From NCBI GenBank assembly GCA_030847615.1, contig JAUMIR010000002.1, forward strand, positions 117,498,309-117,562,308: a DNA stretch of 64,000 nucleotides, written 5' to 3'. The notes under the pieces were generated by a model. That model saw nothing but the letters and a program-made list of their open reading frames with translations, searched no databases and was not told the origin of the DNA. A program made the position numbers and the translations under genes. The DNA comes from Gambelia wislizenii. Its lineage: Eukaryota; Chordata; Lepidosauria; Squamata; Crotaphytidae. Of this stretch, positions 1-10,417 are shown piece by piece. Position 1 is the first letter of the stretch. Each line of letters begins with the position of its first letter.

Positions 1-178
1 TTATAGTGCTATGAATCCACTTTAACTGCCATAGCAACATCCTATGGAATCATGGGATTTGCAGTTTAGGGAGGCGTACTTAGAATTCTCAGCCAGAGAG
101 CTCTAATGCCTCACCAGACTACAAACCCTGGCTTTACATACAAGAATACACCCATGGCAGTTAACATGGAATCATAGA
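1..178. repeat. Fold-back (palindromic) MITE-like repeat, left end cut by window
   Basis: The two halves read as inverted copies: a stretch with CTTTAACTGCCATAG and GGAATCATGGGATTTG near the left edge is answered by CTACAAACCCTGG and CATGGCAGTTAA further right. The same palindrome type occurs at 38888-39100 and 41086-41312. It codes for nothing. I infer a non-autonomous DNA transposon common in squamates; the superfamily is not decided here. Confidence 0.6.
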
Positions 179-1300
179 GTCATAATTGTGAAAGGGCTCA
201 AAGAGTGGAGAGCCTTTGCCTCCTTGCTCCCAGATGCTTTTGCCTGTAATTCCCATCAGCCCCATTCAGCATGGTCTCTTACCATTGCAAGAGACTGAGG
301 TAGTTGTAGTGCAAGACATCTGGCAGGCTAAAGGTTCCCCTGTTTATGCCTTAGAGGCTAATATTGCTGAATGTAAATGCTGTTGTAAATTCCTGAAAAT
401 AGTTTCAGGGAGTTGCATTTCTCCCAAAACAAGGATGTATACCTCATTTTGGTTTTGAGATGAACTTGTTTACTAGCAAACTCAGTGGATGTGTCTGGAA
501 TGCTGAAACTTCACCGTGAACACATTGACCTTGCTTGACAAGGTTCTACCATAATCTCCTGTTTGATGGACATCAGCGGTATTGGAGAACTCTTTAGGCT
601 GAATGGCTTTAGAAAAGTGGACAAGAGAGGCACAGAGGATATTTTCCCTTCTTGCAAGGATTGGGAGGGAGCATGAGCAGGAACAGGCTAGAAAGAGAAT
701 AATCAAACACCAGTAAAAGAATAGATGGGTGAACTTTAGCAGCATCATGAAGCCTTTGTATGCTCTGAGTTGACAATAGCTCTCGCCAATGCTATCATAA
801 TAAGCAAGCCAAGGTTACTGTCTTAAAATAAATTGCCAAAGTTATTACTGCAACAACTGCAGTTAAATATAGAAGAGCCATAAAAAGTTGCAATTAAATA
901 AAATTACCTTTAAAGAGCTATTTCAGAGCTCGTCATATGAAAATAGAATGAGAGACAGGCATGCTGTTGTTTTTAAAATGCATCTTCTCAGAGTGAAACT
1001 TCTACCAGACCCATCCATAAAAGTAAGTGACAAATACTTATCCATCCATCCATTCTTTTTCAAACAACATACTACATTTTAGGACAAATACTCTCAGGAT
1101 GGTTAACCATAGAAGGAGTTCAAATGATAAACCAAGGTTACATTTAAGCAAAGGTTATGAAATACCACAGGTTGAAACCACAAATTCAGATAGTTTAAGA
1201 TGCCATGGGAAAATGTTAAAATGGTGCTCATCTCAGCTTGATGGGTTCCAGAGGACTGACTGAAGTCTCAGGGAATTGCTGTGCTTATCTTACTATTGAC
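179..1300. other. Unannotated stretch
   Basis: No coding region, RNA gene or recognisable repeat seen. The short open frames on both strands lack any family motif and look like chance. Confidence 0.6.
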
Positions 1301-1537
1301 AGCTAGTATTGTATAGTGGGTTGAGTATTGGACTAGGATTCTGGGACACCAGGGTTCAAAATCCCTGCTCATTCATGAAAGCCCACTGGGCTTCTTGGTG
1401 ACCTTGGGGAAGTCACGCTCCCTTCTTCTCAGAGAAAGGTGATGGCAAACCTCCTTTGGACTAATCTGGCCAAGAAAAGCCAATGATAAAATTGCCATAA
1501 ATCAGTGTTGACTTGAAGGCACACAACAATAACAATG
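1301..1537 (+). repeat. Sauria-type tRNA-derived SINE
   Basis: The tRNA-like head has an A-box-like region (GGGTTGAGTATTGGACTAGG) and a B-box GGTTCAAAATCCC at 1353-1365. The middle reads CCACTGGGCTTCTTGGTGAC and the 3' tail ends GACTTGAAGGCACACAACAA. The tail resembles the Bov-B 3' end, which is why this SINE class is thought to use Bov-B reverse transcriptase. The copy is diverged, and a GA-rich simple repeat follows. Confidence 0.85.
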
Positions 1538-1560
1538 GCAGAGTTGTGAATATGGGGAGT

Positions 1561-1597
1561 GAGGGAGGGAGAAAGAGAGGGAGAGGGAGAGAGAGAA
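1561..1597. repeat. GA-rich simple repeat
   Basis: Imperfect GAGG/GAGA microsatellite just past the SINE tail. Confidence 0.8.
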
Positions 1598-2059
1598 TGT
1601 GGGTTTCATGCAACACCTTTTTAGCAGATACTGTCACAACACATAGACTGGAATCATATTAATAACATGGACATGCAAAATATCACATTATGACTGTCTT
1701 TGCCTTTTTCTGGTTGTTCTGGACCAAGGTATCCATCACCTACATCTGCAGTGAGCCCTGGAATGTGCAACTTATTTCCCTCACACCCAGCATCACCCCC
1801 CCCCCAGGCATTTAGTGCTTGTAAGAGGATGCGGGATAGCCAGGCAATGGGTAGCCAGCTGCATGAATAGATGTGGAGGTCACTTATGCCTGTGGGGAAA
1901 GAGGGAACAAGAGAGCTACATCTGAAAGAGCTTTATGCTCCACCAGTACAGTACAGTATCATGGCCAACAATGACTGCAAGGCCTCAGTCTCTCTCTGTG
2001 AATACAAAGACATAATTTTTCTTTATCCAGTGAAGTGGGTTAGTTCCTAGGAGGACTGG

Positions 2060-2377
2060 CCGAGTGGGTAAGGGAAGTGACTAATGCCTCCTTAAAACAA
2101 GGCAGGGTTCCAACATGCCTGAAGGAGGCTGAGGTAAGACCTCTTTTGGAAAAAACCAAAACCCTACCCTAGGCCCTACTTTATCAGATAATTATTGGAT
2201 AGTCTCCAATCTTCCATTTTGGGGCAAGGTGCTGGAGCATGTGGTGGCGCCTTTCAATTCCAGGGGTTCCTGGATGAGGCAGATTATCTAGATCCATTTC
2301 AGTCTGGTTTCAGACCTGGTTATTGGACAGAGACAGCTTTTATCACCTTAGTGGATGACCTATGTGGGTGGGTTCTC
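2060..2377 (+). pseudogene. L2 LINE reverse transcriptase fragment
   Basis: Translation with small frame breaks gives an L2-type RT start: a lysine-rich LLxKT motif, DNYWIVSNLPFWGKVLEH, then a frame change and FLDEADYLDPFQSGFRPGY and a TETAF block. The same block occurs in the fuller L2 copies at 50.6 kb and 58.9 kb. The fragment stops abruptly where the Vingi-like element begins, so it was cut at both ends. It is non-functional. Confidence 0.75.
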
Positions 2378-4598
2378 CCACAAGAAACATCAAGACTGGT
2401 TTGATGAAAACAACCAAGAGATCCAGAAGCTGTTGGCAAGGAAGAGAGCTGCTCACCAGGCATACCTCGCCCAGCCAACCCGCCATGTAAGAAAAGCAGC
2501 TTTCCGCCTCACATGTAGCAAACTACAACAAAAACTCCGAGACATGCAGAACAAGTGGTGGATCAATATAGCAGAAAAGACACAACGCTGTGCAGATCTG
2601 GGTGATCATAGAGGATTTTATGAAGCTCTTAAAGCAGTGTTTGGACCTACTTATCAGGTCCAAAGCTCCTTATACAGTACAGATGGTCAAACATTAATTA
2701 CTGATAAAGCCTCCATCCTAAAACATTGGGCTGAACACTTTCAAAGTCTCTTTAGTGCCATCCGAGTAGTCCAAGCCTCAGCTATCCAACATATGATACA
2801 AAAACCAATGAAAAATGAATTGGACATAGCTCCCACTTTGGAAGAGACCCTTAAGGCCATACAGCAGATGAAAAACAGCAAGGCAGCTGGGATTGATGGG
2901 ATCCCACCTGAAGTTTGGAAACACGGAGGTCATGTACTCCACGAAAAATTCCACGAATTCCTTGTGAATTGCTGGGAAAAAGGGGAACTCCCATCAGACC
3001 TCCGAGATGCAGTCATCATCACCCTGTACAAGAAAAAAGGAGCAAAATCCGATTGCTCAAACTATCGAGGCATAACACTGCTCTCTATTGCTGGAAAAAT
3101 CCTTGCAAGGATACTCCTGAACAGATTAGTTCCTGCTATTGCAGAAGAACTTCTCCCTGAAAGCCAATGTGGCTTCAGAGCCAATAGGAGTACTACAGAC
3201 ATGGTATTTGCCCTTAGGCAACTGCAAGAAAAATGTAGGGAGCAGAACAAGGGTCTCTATGTAACATTTGTCGACCTCACCAAAGCCTTTGACACTGTAA
3301 GTAGAAAAGGTCTGTGGCCGATCCTGGAAAGACTAGGATGTCCCCCCAAATTCCTTAAAATGATTATCTTGCTACACGAGGGACAGCGTGGTCAAGTCAG
3401 ATATGGCGATGCTCTTTCAGAGCCCTTTCTAATAACTAATGGAGTGAAGCAAGGTTGTGTTCTTGCACCAACTTTATTTACAATCTTCTTTAGCACGATG
3501 CTCCAAAGGGCTATGGCAGAGCGTGAAGAAGACGACGGCATCTATATACACTACCGTACTGATGGTAGCTTGTTTAACTTAAGTCGTCTGAGGGCTCACA
3601 CTAAGACTCTAAACTATCTAGTCCGTGAGCTGCTCTTCGCCGATGATGCTGCCCTTGTTGCCCACACAGAAGCAGCTCTGCAGCACCTAACATCCTGCTT
3701 TGCAACAGCTGGAGAGCTGTTTGGGCTAGAAGTCAACCTGAAGAAAACAGAAGTTCTTTACCAGCCTGCACCACAGGACGAACACCACCATCCCCACATT
3801 GCTGTCGGCAAATCTGTGCTCAAGTCCGTTCAGCAGTTCACCTACCTGGGAAGCATCATCTCCTCAGATGCCAAGATTGACAAAGAGATCAATCACAGAT
3901 TAGCAAAGGCATATAGTGCATTTGGAAGACTTCACAAAAGAGTCTGGAGCAATAAACACCTGAGGCGAAACACAAAAATCAGTGTGTATAGAGCCATCGT
4001 ACTGTCTATCCTCCTTTATGGATCTGAAACATGGGTCACCCATCGCCACCACCTACGACTCCTCGAGCGCTTTCATCAGCGCTGTCTATGCACAATCCTA
4101 AATATACACTGGACTGACTATGTGACGAATGTTGCTGTCCTTGAGCAAGCAGGGATCACCAGCATTGAGGCCATGATATTGAGAACACAGCTGCGCTGGG
4201 CAGGGCACGTTTCTAGGATGGAGGACCATCGCCTCCCAAAAATAGTACTCTACGGTGAACTTGCCACGGGTCAGCGTAAGAGGGGCACTCCAAAAAAGCG
4301 ATACAAAGACTCCCTGAAACAACATCTCAGGCTTGGCCAAATTGATCACCAACAGTGGTCCGCCCTGGCCTCACATTGGGAGGCATGGAGACACACTATC
4401 CACAATGCTGCAGCCTTATTTGAGAACTCACGACGAACAAGTCTTGAAGAGAAACGACAACGCAGAAAGAATCACAACCCAAAAACATCACCCAAGGAGA
4501 CCTTCTGCTGTGCTTTTTGCAACCGGACTTGTTTATCTCAGATTGGCCTTTTTAGTCATCAGCGCGCTTGCAGAAAGCGCGGGATGAGTCCTTCCTGA
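2355..4598 (+). CDS. Reverse transcriptase ORF of the Vingi-like LINE (N-terminally truncated)
   Basis: A 747-codon open frame. Only the first ~8 codons come from the upstream L2 fragment, so this ATG is accidental and the element's own ORF is truncated here. The RT domain spans roughly residues 150-480: NYRGITLLSIAGKI is the fingers motif, VDLTKAFDT carries the first catalytic Asp (D307), and FADD at 428-431 gives the catalytic pair. A thumb/connector region follows, with YLGSIISSDAKID, LLYGSETW and LRWAGHVSRMEDHRLPK. The C-terminus has a C-x2-C-x12-H-x3-C zinc finger (C719, C722, H735, C739). The AP-type endonuclease normally upstream is absent. No stop or frameshift interrupts the retained part, which is unusual for a truncated LINE and suggests youth. 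It would act in target-primed reverse transcription if complete; this copy cannot be autonomous. Confidence 0.85.
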   Translation: MTYVGGFSHKKHQDWFDENNQEIQKLLARKRAAHQAYLAQPTRHVRKAAFRLTCSKLQQKLRDMQNKWWINIAEKTQRCADLGDHRGFYEALKAVFGPTYQVQSSLYSTDGQTLITDKASILKHWAEHFQSLFSAIRVVQASAIQHMIQKPMKNELDIAPTLEETLKAIQQMKNSKAAGIDGIPPEVWKHGGHVLHEKFHEFLVNCWEKGELPSDLRDAVIITLYKKKGAKSDCSNYRGITLLSIAGKILARILLNRLVPAIAEELLPESQCGFRANRSTTDMVFALRQLQEKCREQNKGLYVTFVDLTKAFDTVSRKGLWPILERLGCPPKFLKMIILLHEGQRGQVRYGDALSEPFLITNGVKQGCVLAPTLFTIFFSTMLQRAMAEREEDDGIYIHYRTDGSLFNLSRLRAHTKTLNYLVRELLFADDAALVAHTEAALQHLTSCFATAGELFGLEVNLKKTEVLYQPAPQDEHHHPHIAVGKSVLKSVQQFTYLGSIISSDAKIDKEINHRLAKAYSAFGRLHKRVWSNKHLRRNTKISVYRAIVLSILLYGSETWVTHRHHLRLLERFHQRCLCTILNIHWTDYVTNVAVLEQAGITSIEAMILRTQLRWAGHVSRMEDHRLPKIVLYGELATGQRKRGTPKKRYKDSLKQHLRLGQIDHQQWSALASHWEAWRHTIHNAAALFENSRRTSLEEKRQRRKNHNPKTSPKETFCCAFCNRTCLSQIGLFSHQRACRKRGMSPS

Positions 4599-4612
4599 AT
4601 CTTCGCTTGCGA
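2378..4612 (+). mobile_element. Vingi/Ingi-like non-LTR retrotransposon, 5'-truncated
   Basis: A LINE copy missing its endonuclease domain and 5' end but with an open RT frame. Its 3' end is a hairpin (TCTTCG, loop CTTG, CGAAGA, near 4600) followed by AAAGCCAGAGAGAGG, which looks like a short GA tail. A second copy of the same 3' end lies on the minus strand at 15466-15990 with a long GA tail. It is wedged between an L2 fragment and a CR1. The RT sequence and C-terminal finger recall the Vingi/Ingi group; an RTE-like assignment is the main alternative. Confidence 0.7.
4594..4612 (+). other. 3'-terminal hairpin of the Vingi-like element
   Basis: TCTTCG-CTTG-CGAAGA is a perfect 6-bp stem, followed directly by AAAGCC and a GA run. 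The other copy (15470-15490, minus) keeps the stem with a changed loop (TTTG). I infer an RNA signal for 3'-end recognition by the element's RT. Confidence 0.6.
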
Positions 4613-4941
4613 AGAAAAGCCAGAGAGAGGAAGACCTATGCAGGGAAAGGAGAAATCCCGCACAGAATAGGTAAAGAGGTAGTTCAGGAACACCTGGCCA
4701 GTATAAATGAATTCAAGTCTCCAGGGCCAGATGAACTACATCCAAGGGTACTAAAGGAACTGGCACGAGTAATCTCAGAACCACTGTCAATATTTTTTTA
4801 GAAATCCTGGAGAACAGGAGAGGTCCCAGCAGACTGGCGGGAGGCAAATGTTGTCCCCATTTTAAAAAAAAAGGGGGGGGAAAAGAAGACCCAAATAATT
4901 ACCACCCAGTTAGCCTGACATCAATACTAGGAAAGATTCTA

Positions 4942-5442
4942 GTGCAGATCATTAAACAGACAGTCTGTAAGCATTTAGAAAGGAATGCTGTGATCACTAA
5001 AAGCCAATATGGGTTTCTCAAAAACAAGTCATGCCAGACTAATCTTAGGTCTTTTTTTTTTAATAGAGTTACAAACTTGGTAGATGAAGGGAATGCTATG
5101 GATATAGTGTATCTTGATTTCAGTAAGGCCTTTGACAAGGTCCTCCATGATATCCTTGCAAAAATGTTATTAACATGTAGGCTGGACAATGTGCCTGTTA
5201 GGTGGATTTGTAATTGGTTGACTGACAGAACCCAAAGGGTAATCACCAACAGCTCCTCTTCATCCTGGAGAGAAGTGACTAGTGGGGTGCCACAGGGTTC
5301 TGTCCTGGGCCCAGTGCTATTCAACATCTTTATCAGACTTGGTGTTATCAAGTCTGCAGATGACACCAAATTAGGAGGGGTCGCTAACATCCCAGAGGGC
5401 AGATACAGAATTCAAAATGACCTTAACAGATTAGAAAGTTGA
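4942..5442 (+). pseudogene. CR1 reverse transcriptase remnant (palm)
   Basis: This is the longest clean part of the CR1 RT. It contains the first catalytic Asp in YLDFSKAF and the [10 protein letters not shown] motif. A poly-T run near 5050 codes for a doubtful FFFF stretch and may mark an indel. The second catalytic motif appears only as SADDTKL beside a junction where the usual upstream residues are missing. The frame then ends at a TGA in place of an expected Trp codon (LESxAKT). Confidence 0.8.
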
Positions 5443-5630
5443 GCCAAAACTAACAAAATGAATTTCAACAGGGAAAAATGTAGAGTTCTACACTTAGGCA
5501 GCAAAAATAAAATGCACAGATACAGGATGGGTAACACCTGCCCTGATGGCAGTACATGCGAAAGGGATCTAGGAGTCTTTAGGCTGCATCAATAGGAGTA
5601 AAGTGTCTATCTAGATCAAGGGAAATAATA

Positions 5631-6170
5631 GTGCCACTCTATTCCGCTTTGGTCAGACCTCACCTGGAATATGGTGTCCAATTCTGGGCACTACAATTCA
5701 AGAAGGATATTGACAAGCCGGAACGTGTGCAGAGGAGGGCAGCCAAAATGGTGAAAGGTCTGGAAGCCATGCCCTATGAGCAGCGGCTTAGGGAGCTGGG
5801 TATGTTTAGTCTGGAGAAGAGGAGGTTAACAGTTAGTATGATAGCCATGCTTAAATATTTGAAGGAATGTCATACTGAGGATGGAGCAAGCTTGTTTTCT
5901 GCTGCTCTAGAGGCTAGCCTACGGAGCAATGGACTCAAACTACAGGAGAAGAGATTTCACCTAAACATTAGGAAAAACTTCCTGACAGTAAGAGCTGTTT
6001 GGCAGTGGAATGCACTGCCTTGGAATGTGGTAGAGTCTCCTTCTTCAGAGGTTTTAAACAGAGGCTGGATGGCCATCTGTCGGGAGTGCTTTGATTGTGT
6101 GTTCCTGAATGACAGAAGTGTGTGTTCCCGCATGGCCCTTGTGGTCTCTTCCAGTTTTATGATTCTATGA
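5631..6170 (+). pseudogene. CR1 ORF2 C-terminal remnant
   Basis: It encodes the conserved CR1 C-terminal domain: PHLEYGVQFWALQFKKDI, VQRRAAKMVKGLE, LRELGMFSLEKRRL, HLNIRKNFLTVRAVWQWNA. It is homologous to the 49.4-49.9 kb CR1 end and to the minus-strand ends near 17.5, 22.8 and 43.8 kb. It is only part of ORF2 and has no start of its own. Confidence 0.85.
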
Positions 6171-6479
6171 TTCTACTTCCCCAGATGTGGGGCACATTGA
6201 GAACAGGCAGCTGGAGAGATCCCGTGGGGTCCTACTACAACTGCTTCTCTCAATGTGGCCAGTGGCCAGAAGAAAGCTCCAGATATCATTTCCCAGCACC
6301 ATGATCTGCAGTGCCCCAGAAACCCTTCAGCTGGGGCACTTCTTAGCTGAAAATGTAGGGGGTTTCTTTTGCTCACATTGCATTCTTAACACCTATAAAC
6401 ATGAATTCCAAAAGTGAAGAGATTATAAATCCAATTTACAATCTCATAAATACTGAACAGGATGCCAGCCATACTTGTC

Positions 6480-6668
6480 ATCATCTTCATCTTCTTCTCT
6501 TCTTCTGATTTTAATTTGTATTAATTTAATAATGTTTTAAGGGGGGGGGGAAGGGATTTTGAGTTGTTTTATACTGTTTTATACTATTTTATTGTTGTAA
6601 GCCGCCCCGATTGCTCACAGAAGGGCGGAATATAAATAAATTTTATTATTATTATTATTATTATTATT
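6480..6668 (+). repeat. L2-type LINE 3' end with ATT tail
   Basis: TTGTAAGCCGCCCCGATT and AGGGCGGAATATAAATAAAT precede a run of ATT repeats. This matches the 3' ends of the L2 copies at 52.1 kb and 57.5 kb. A poly-G run sits at about 6541-6550. Confidence 0.75.
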
Positions 6669-6774
6669 CTCCTTCTCGTTCTTTTTTTACATGCTTTTTG
6701 AATTCTTTAGATAGGTCTTTAGATTATATTACAGCGGTATGGTTCATTTAATATTCTTCTTAACCCCCCCCCCC

Positions 6775-8560
6775 CGAACTTTTGATATTAGCAGTTGTGT
6801 GCCACTATCCACTCCTGGTCTTGTTTTTGCAGACAGAATGGAACTTCTTCATATTTTGCTTCCAATTATATAGTCTATTTGATTTCTGTATTGGCCATCT
6901 GGTGACCTCCACACATACAATTATCTGTTTTGTTGTTTGATTAATGTATTTGCAATGAACAAACTGTTGGCCTCACAAAATTGAATAAGTCACTCTCCTG
7001 TTTCATTTCTTTATCCTAGGCCAAATTCTCCAACACTGTTTTGTTCTACTCTGTTTCCTGCTTTTGCATTCTAGTCACTATGATTATCAGCATGTCACAT
7101 TTTGCTGTGTGATCAATTTCTTCCTGTATGCCTGCATAGAATCATTTGATTTTTTCTTCTTCTTCTGCCTCTGCCTTTGTAGCATATACTTGAATTGTGA
7201 TTATATTGATAGGTTTCCCTGAAGTATTGTTATATTATTCGCTCACACTTTGCATTATTATCCCCTGACTGCTTTTGCTACATCCAGCCTCACTAGTAAT
7301 ATCAACCTGCTTCTTCTTAGACAGTTGTTCCCAGAGTGAAACACTTAGGAGATTTTCACACAGGCTATATATCCCATGGCAGGAACAGAACAGGGTTGGG
7401 AAAGGTTTTCCCTTTCGGATGACGTTGACCCCCTTCTGTCCTGCATCCATCCTGCTCCTGTGACTGTTCTGGAACAATGTAATCATGATTTTTCATTATG
7501 AATAGACCTCCCATTCCATCGTTATCACGCAATCACGGGTGTGCGAATAGGAGCCCTGTTCCTGTTTCGAAATGACAGCCGCGGAGGGGCGGTCCATTCT
7601 GAGCACTTCCTGGTACTATCTGGACATCCAGGTAAGTGGCACCCTTTATTTTACCCTCCCTGTTTTGATTATGTGATTTAAAGTGTGTTTTTGTGCTTGG
7701 TGAACTGATTTTATGTTTGGGGGAGTTTTATTTTTTATGTTCTCCAGGATTTACCGCCTGGCCGTTATCACATGATAACGTGATAACATTTCAGACGGCT
7801 GGTCGTAAAAGCAGCCTTACGACGGCTGCATTTATGGCCGGCCAGCGAGGGGAGGGGGTGTCTGTTCCTGCCGCGGAATTAAGGTAAGTGTGTGAAAGAT
7901 TTATGTTATTCCGTGGCAGGAACGGGAGAGGAGGTGGTGGGGCAGTAACAGGACATTTTGGCGCTGTGTGAAAATCTCCTTAGTTTTGAAAATGACTAAT
8001 TCCTATCCACACTAGTTCATTCACACAAAATATTGTAATTTAAAATGTTACATTTCTTATTTTATACTTTCTATTTTCCCCTGATTTGTACTTCTCACAT
8101 TCCATTTTCCTATTATATGTGTTGCACAGCTTTGAATTTCCTTTCACCTCTGAGTATATCAGCAGCTGAACATTCTTTCAGCTTGAGCTCAGATGCACCA
8201 TTAGACACAACATTATTTGTACTTTTCCTCTCCCCCAGTAGCTGGTTGAATGCCTTCTGCCGGGGGGGGGGTGGTGGTCTCACCTTCCAGCACCATCTCT
8301 TACTTCATTTTGGAATGTCTCATCTTTAGGTTTTTCAAGGTAAAAGACATTCAGAATCCTTCTTCTATGCATTACTAACACAAGTTAGCTACAGTGCCAC
8401 TGTCATTGTCTCTACAAGATCCTTTGCCAGTTGTCACCCCTCACTATGCATGCTGCTTTTTGGTGCTTCTCCATCATATTTACCATTGGACCTTGTCATT
8501 CAGGAGAGCAGAGCTGAAAGTATGTGCAACTGATGAGGCCATCTTGCTTTTGAGTTAGCA
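6775..8560 (-). mobile_element. Bov-B (RTE clade) LINE fragment, endonuclease region
   Basis: Minus-strand translation gives the Bov-B AP-endonuclease in pieces. Near 7140-7230 there is an NIITIQVYA block followed by an acidic run (AEAEEEE). Near 7020-7110 there is CDMLIII and further on a GIRNETGE-like block. Near 6850-6900 SPDGQYRNQIDYIIGSK is clear. Stops and indels are frequent, so it is dead. The Harbinger-like MITE 7348-7979 splits it; the part upstream in the element resumes at 7983 and runs to about 8560. The RT half is not present. Bov-B is the presumed partner of Sauria SINEs. Confidence 0.75.
7348..7979. mobile_element. Harbinger-like non-autonomous element (MITE), copy 1
   Basis: It begins GGAGATTTTCACACAGGC and ends with the inverted GCTGTGTGAAAATCTCC. 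TTA at 7345-7347 and TTA at 7980-7982 form a 3-bp target duplication. Three-base TWA duplications are typical of PIF/Harbinger. It interrupts the Bov-B sequence, which joins up again if the element and one TTA are removed. No transposase is encoded. A second copy is at 16852-17442. Confidence 0.75.
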
Positions 8561-8639
8561 GTTACTCATAAAACCTTTTTTAATTGCAGGAACAACTTCC
8601 ATCGTGAAGTAGTTCCCCTCAGTTTTAGCATTTCACTTA

Positions 8640-8760
8640 ATTTGTTTTTCAACTTTTATATTACTAATTTTTAATTCATGTACCTTGTTTTGACTTATGC
8701 TTTAACTGCCTTGGGTCCCATGTGAAAGAAAGGTGGGATGTAAATTAAATAAATAAACAT
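8640..8760 (+). repeat. L2-like LINE or SINE 3' tail
   Basis: It reads ACTGCCTTGGGTCCCATG, then GAAAGGTGGGATGTAAATT and an AAATAAATAAA tail, resembling diverged L2-type 3' ends. It is short and old. Confidence 0.5.
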
Positions 8761-8764
8761 ACAA

Positions 8765-9840
8765 ATTAATAGATATAAAAAGCATGGTAAGGTGATCCGG
8801 TGAACATGCCCAGCCTGTATTAAAACTGTCAGTTAAATAATCTCTCTTTCTCTCTCTCCCTCTATTGTCAGTCAAACAAACAAACGCACACCATGAAGGT
8901 CCTTTCTAAAGACTACTTTATCAAATTAAGGCAGAAGGGAAAGTTCACCAAAAGGTGGTTTTCCCAGCATGAACAGTTTTATAAATCAACTGATATTTAC
9001 TGAGAAGGCTCAAATATTCCCCTCATTATTTTAAAAAAAGCTTCCACTCGAATGCAGAGTAATGTTAATTGCTGAGTGAGGTGAAATCCCTTGCTCAGGA
9101 ATGTTCCACTATATGCTAATTATATCATGCACAGATTTGATTCTGTTACCTTTCATTTTGGGACAAAAATGCATCCTCTTGACCAGAGGTTTCACACAAT
9201 TCCTCTCATGTGCTTTCCCTTCCATAATGAAAGCTGCACCCAGCTAATGCTAAATGTGCTAATGTCTCCCTTGTGAATGCTGCACATATGGATTCTGACA
9301 TCTCCCACAGGGCTCCAGTCCCCCTGTCACCCCTCTTGCCTCCACTACAAAGCTGGGTTCCTCATTACCCTAGGCAGCTTTACTTGGTGATGAAGAGGTA
9401 TGCTCTGCCTGCCTAGCAGGTGAGTTCAATCTCAAGCCTTGCAGCTCCCCCCTCTCTATTGTCTCTTTATTAGACTGACCCGAGATGAACTCAGCTGCTC
9501 TCACTCTCCTGTGGTGCCAAGTGTAAAATTAATATTGACTCGGAAATCTGGGCACCACTTTCAGGATTTAGAGATGCTATTTGGAGTTAATAGGGATGCA
9601 ACAGTGTTTCACACTCACTGCCAGCTATTCAATGACAAACTGGAGTTCATTTATAACTGCAGTGCTTAACTCTTAATGGGCTTCAGGATTTTAGGTATTT
9701 CCCAGAGATAGAGATTTTTTTCTTTGATCCTAAAGCAGGATTCTCTAGATGACTAGTAGGAATTGTGGGCGAGGCAATAAAATATGGATTGATGCATAGT
9801 AATGCCAATTCGCAGCAGCTTTCCTTTGTCTCCACATCCC
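8765..9840. other. Unannotated stretch
   Basis: No convincing gene or repeat is seen apart from a short CT-rich run near 8842-8862. Confidence 0.55.
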
Positions 9841-9857
9841 CCTGCCCCCAAGATCAC

Positions 9858-10402
9858 AGGCATGCAAATCCATATGTGTTTGATGTTCACATAGTCATAC
9901 CTGCAAATCAATATGGCAGGTGGGAGTGAATTACTTGCATTTTTATTACCACCAGTTGCTGCTGCTGAGCAGTATTTTTTTTTTAAGTAAATCCAAGCTG
10001 CGGAAGTATGAGCTTCTGCTTAGATATATAGGAAAAAAAGAGAAAAAGCTGTTTTGTCATGATCGCTATGGTGAAAATCCAACATGGTGGTTCTGGTTGC
10101 TTGCCTTGCCAGCAAGCTCTGCCCCCTGTGCATGTCCAACCAATCAGCTGTCCACTTCCACTTTTATTTGGAATGAGCAACAAAATGAATTGGTTATCCC
10201 AACAAGCAGGAATGCGTATTTCCTTTGGAGTTTTTTTTTTAAACCAATACAGGAAAAGCTGCAAGGGCTTTTCCTGCTCAGTATTTGAAGGTTTTTGCTC
10301 CCCTCCTTCCAAATACAGCAGATTGATGCAGGATCCCATTTAGACAAAACAAACTCTCCTCAAACTCTATGAGGAGTATTTTCACCACTTAGACAAGCCC
10401 TG
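9858..10402. mobile_element. hAT-like non-autonomous DNA transposon, copy 1
   Basis: The right end, read on the minus strand, is CAGGGCTTGTCTAAGTGG. The interior (GCTGCTGCTGAGCAGTATT, CAGCAAGCTCTGCCCC, GTCCAACCAATCAGCT, CCCTCCTTCCAAATACAG) matches the interior of 28533-29791 in the same order, but this copy lacks the Tigger-like insertion found there. The left end is not sharply visible. Assignment to hAT rests on the terminus only. Confidence 0.6.
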
Positions 10403-10417
10403 TGAGACCTTCCTAGA

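Larger units (their letters stand above)
4625..6177 (+). mobile_element. CR1 LINE, 5'-truncated and decayed
   Basis: RT pieces are recognisable in several frames: [18 protein letters not shown] (4700-4800), an interrupted [13 protein letters not shown] stretch, then 4942-5442 with [12 protein letters not shown] and [14 protein letters not shown]. After FNIFI the copy jumps to a [10 protein letters not shown] remnant, so part of the catalytic block is deleted or shifted. The thumb and C-terminal block at 5631-6100 contains LVRPHLEYGVQFW and KMVKGLEAMPYEQ. The end is the CR1 signature ATGATTCTATGATTCTA. It is non-functional. It starts right after the GA tail of the Vingi-like element. Confidence 0.9.

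Noticed and set aside
1301..1400. Possible tRNA genes at SINE heads (also 23648, 45028, 48163)
   Set aside because: A and B boxes are degenerate, no cloverleaf is kept, and each continues into a SINE body and tail.
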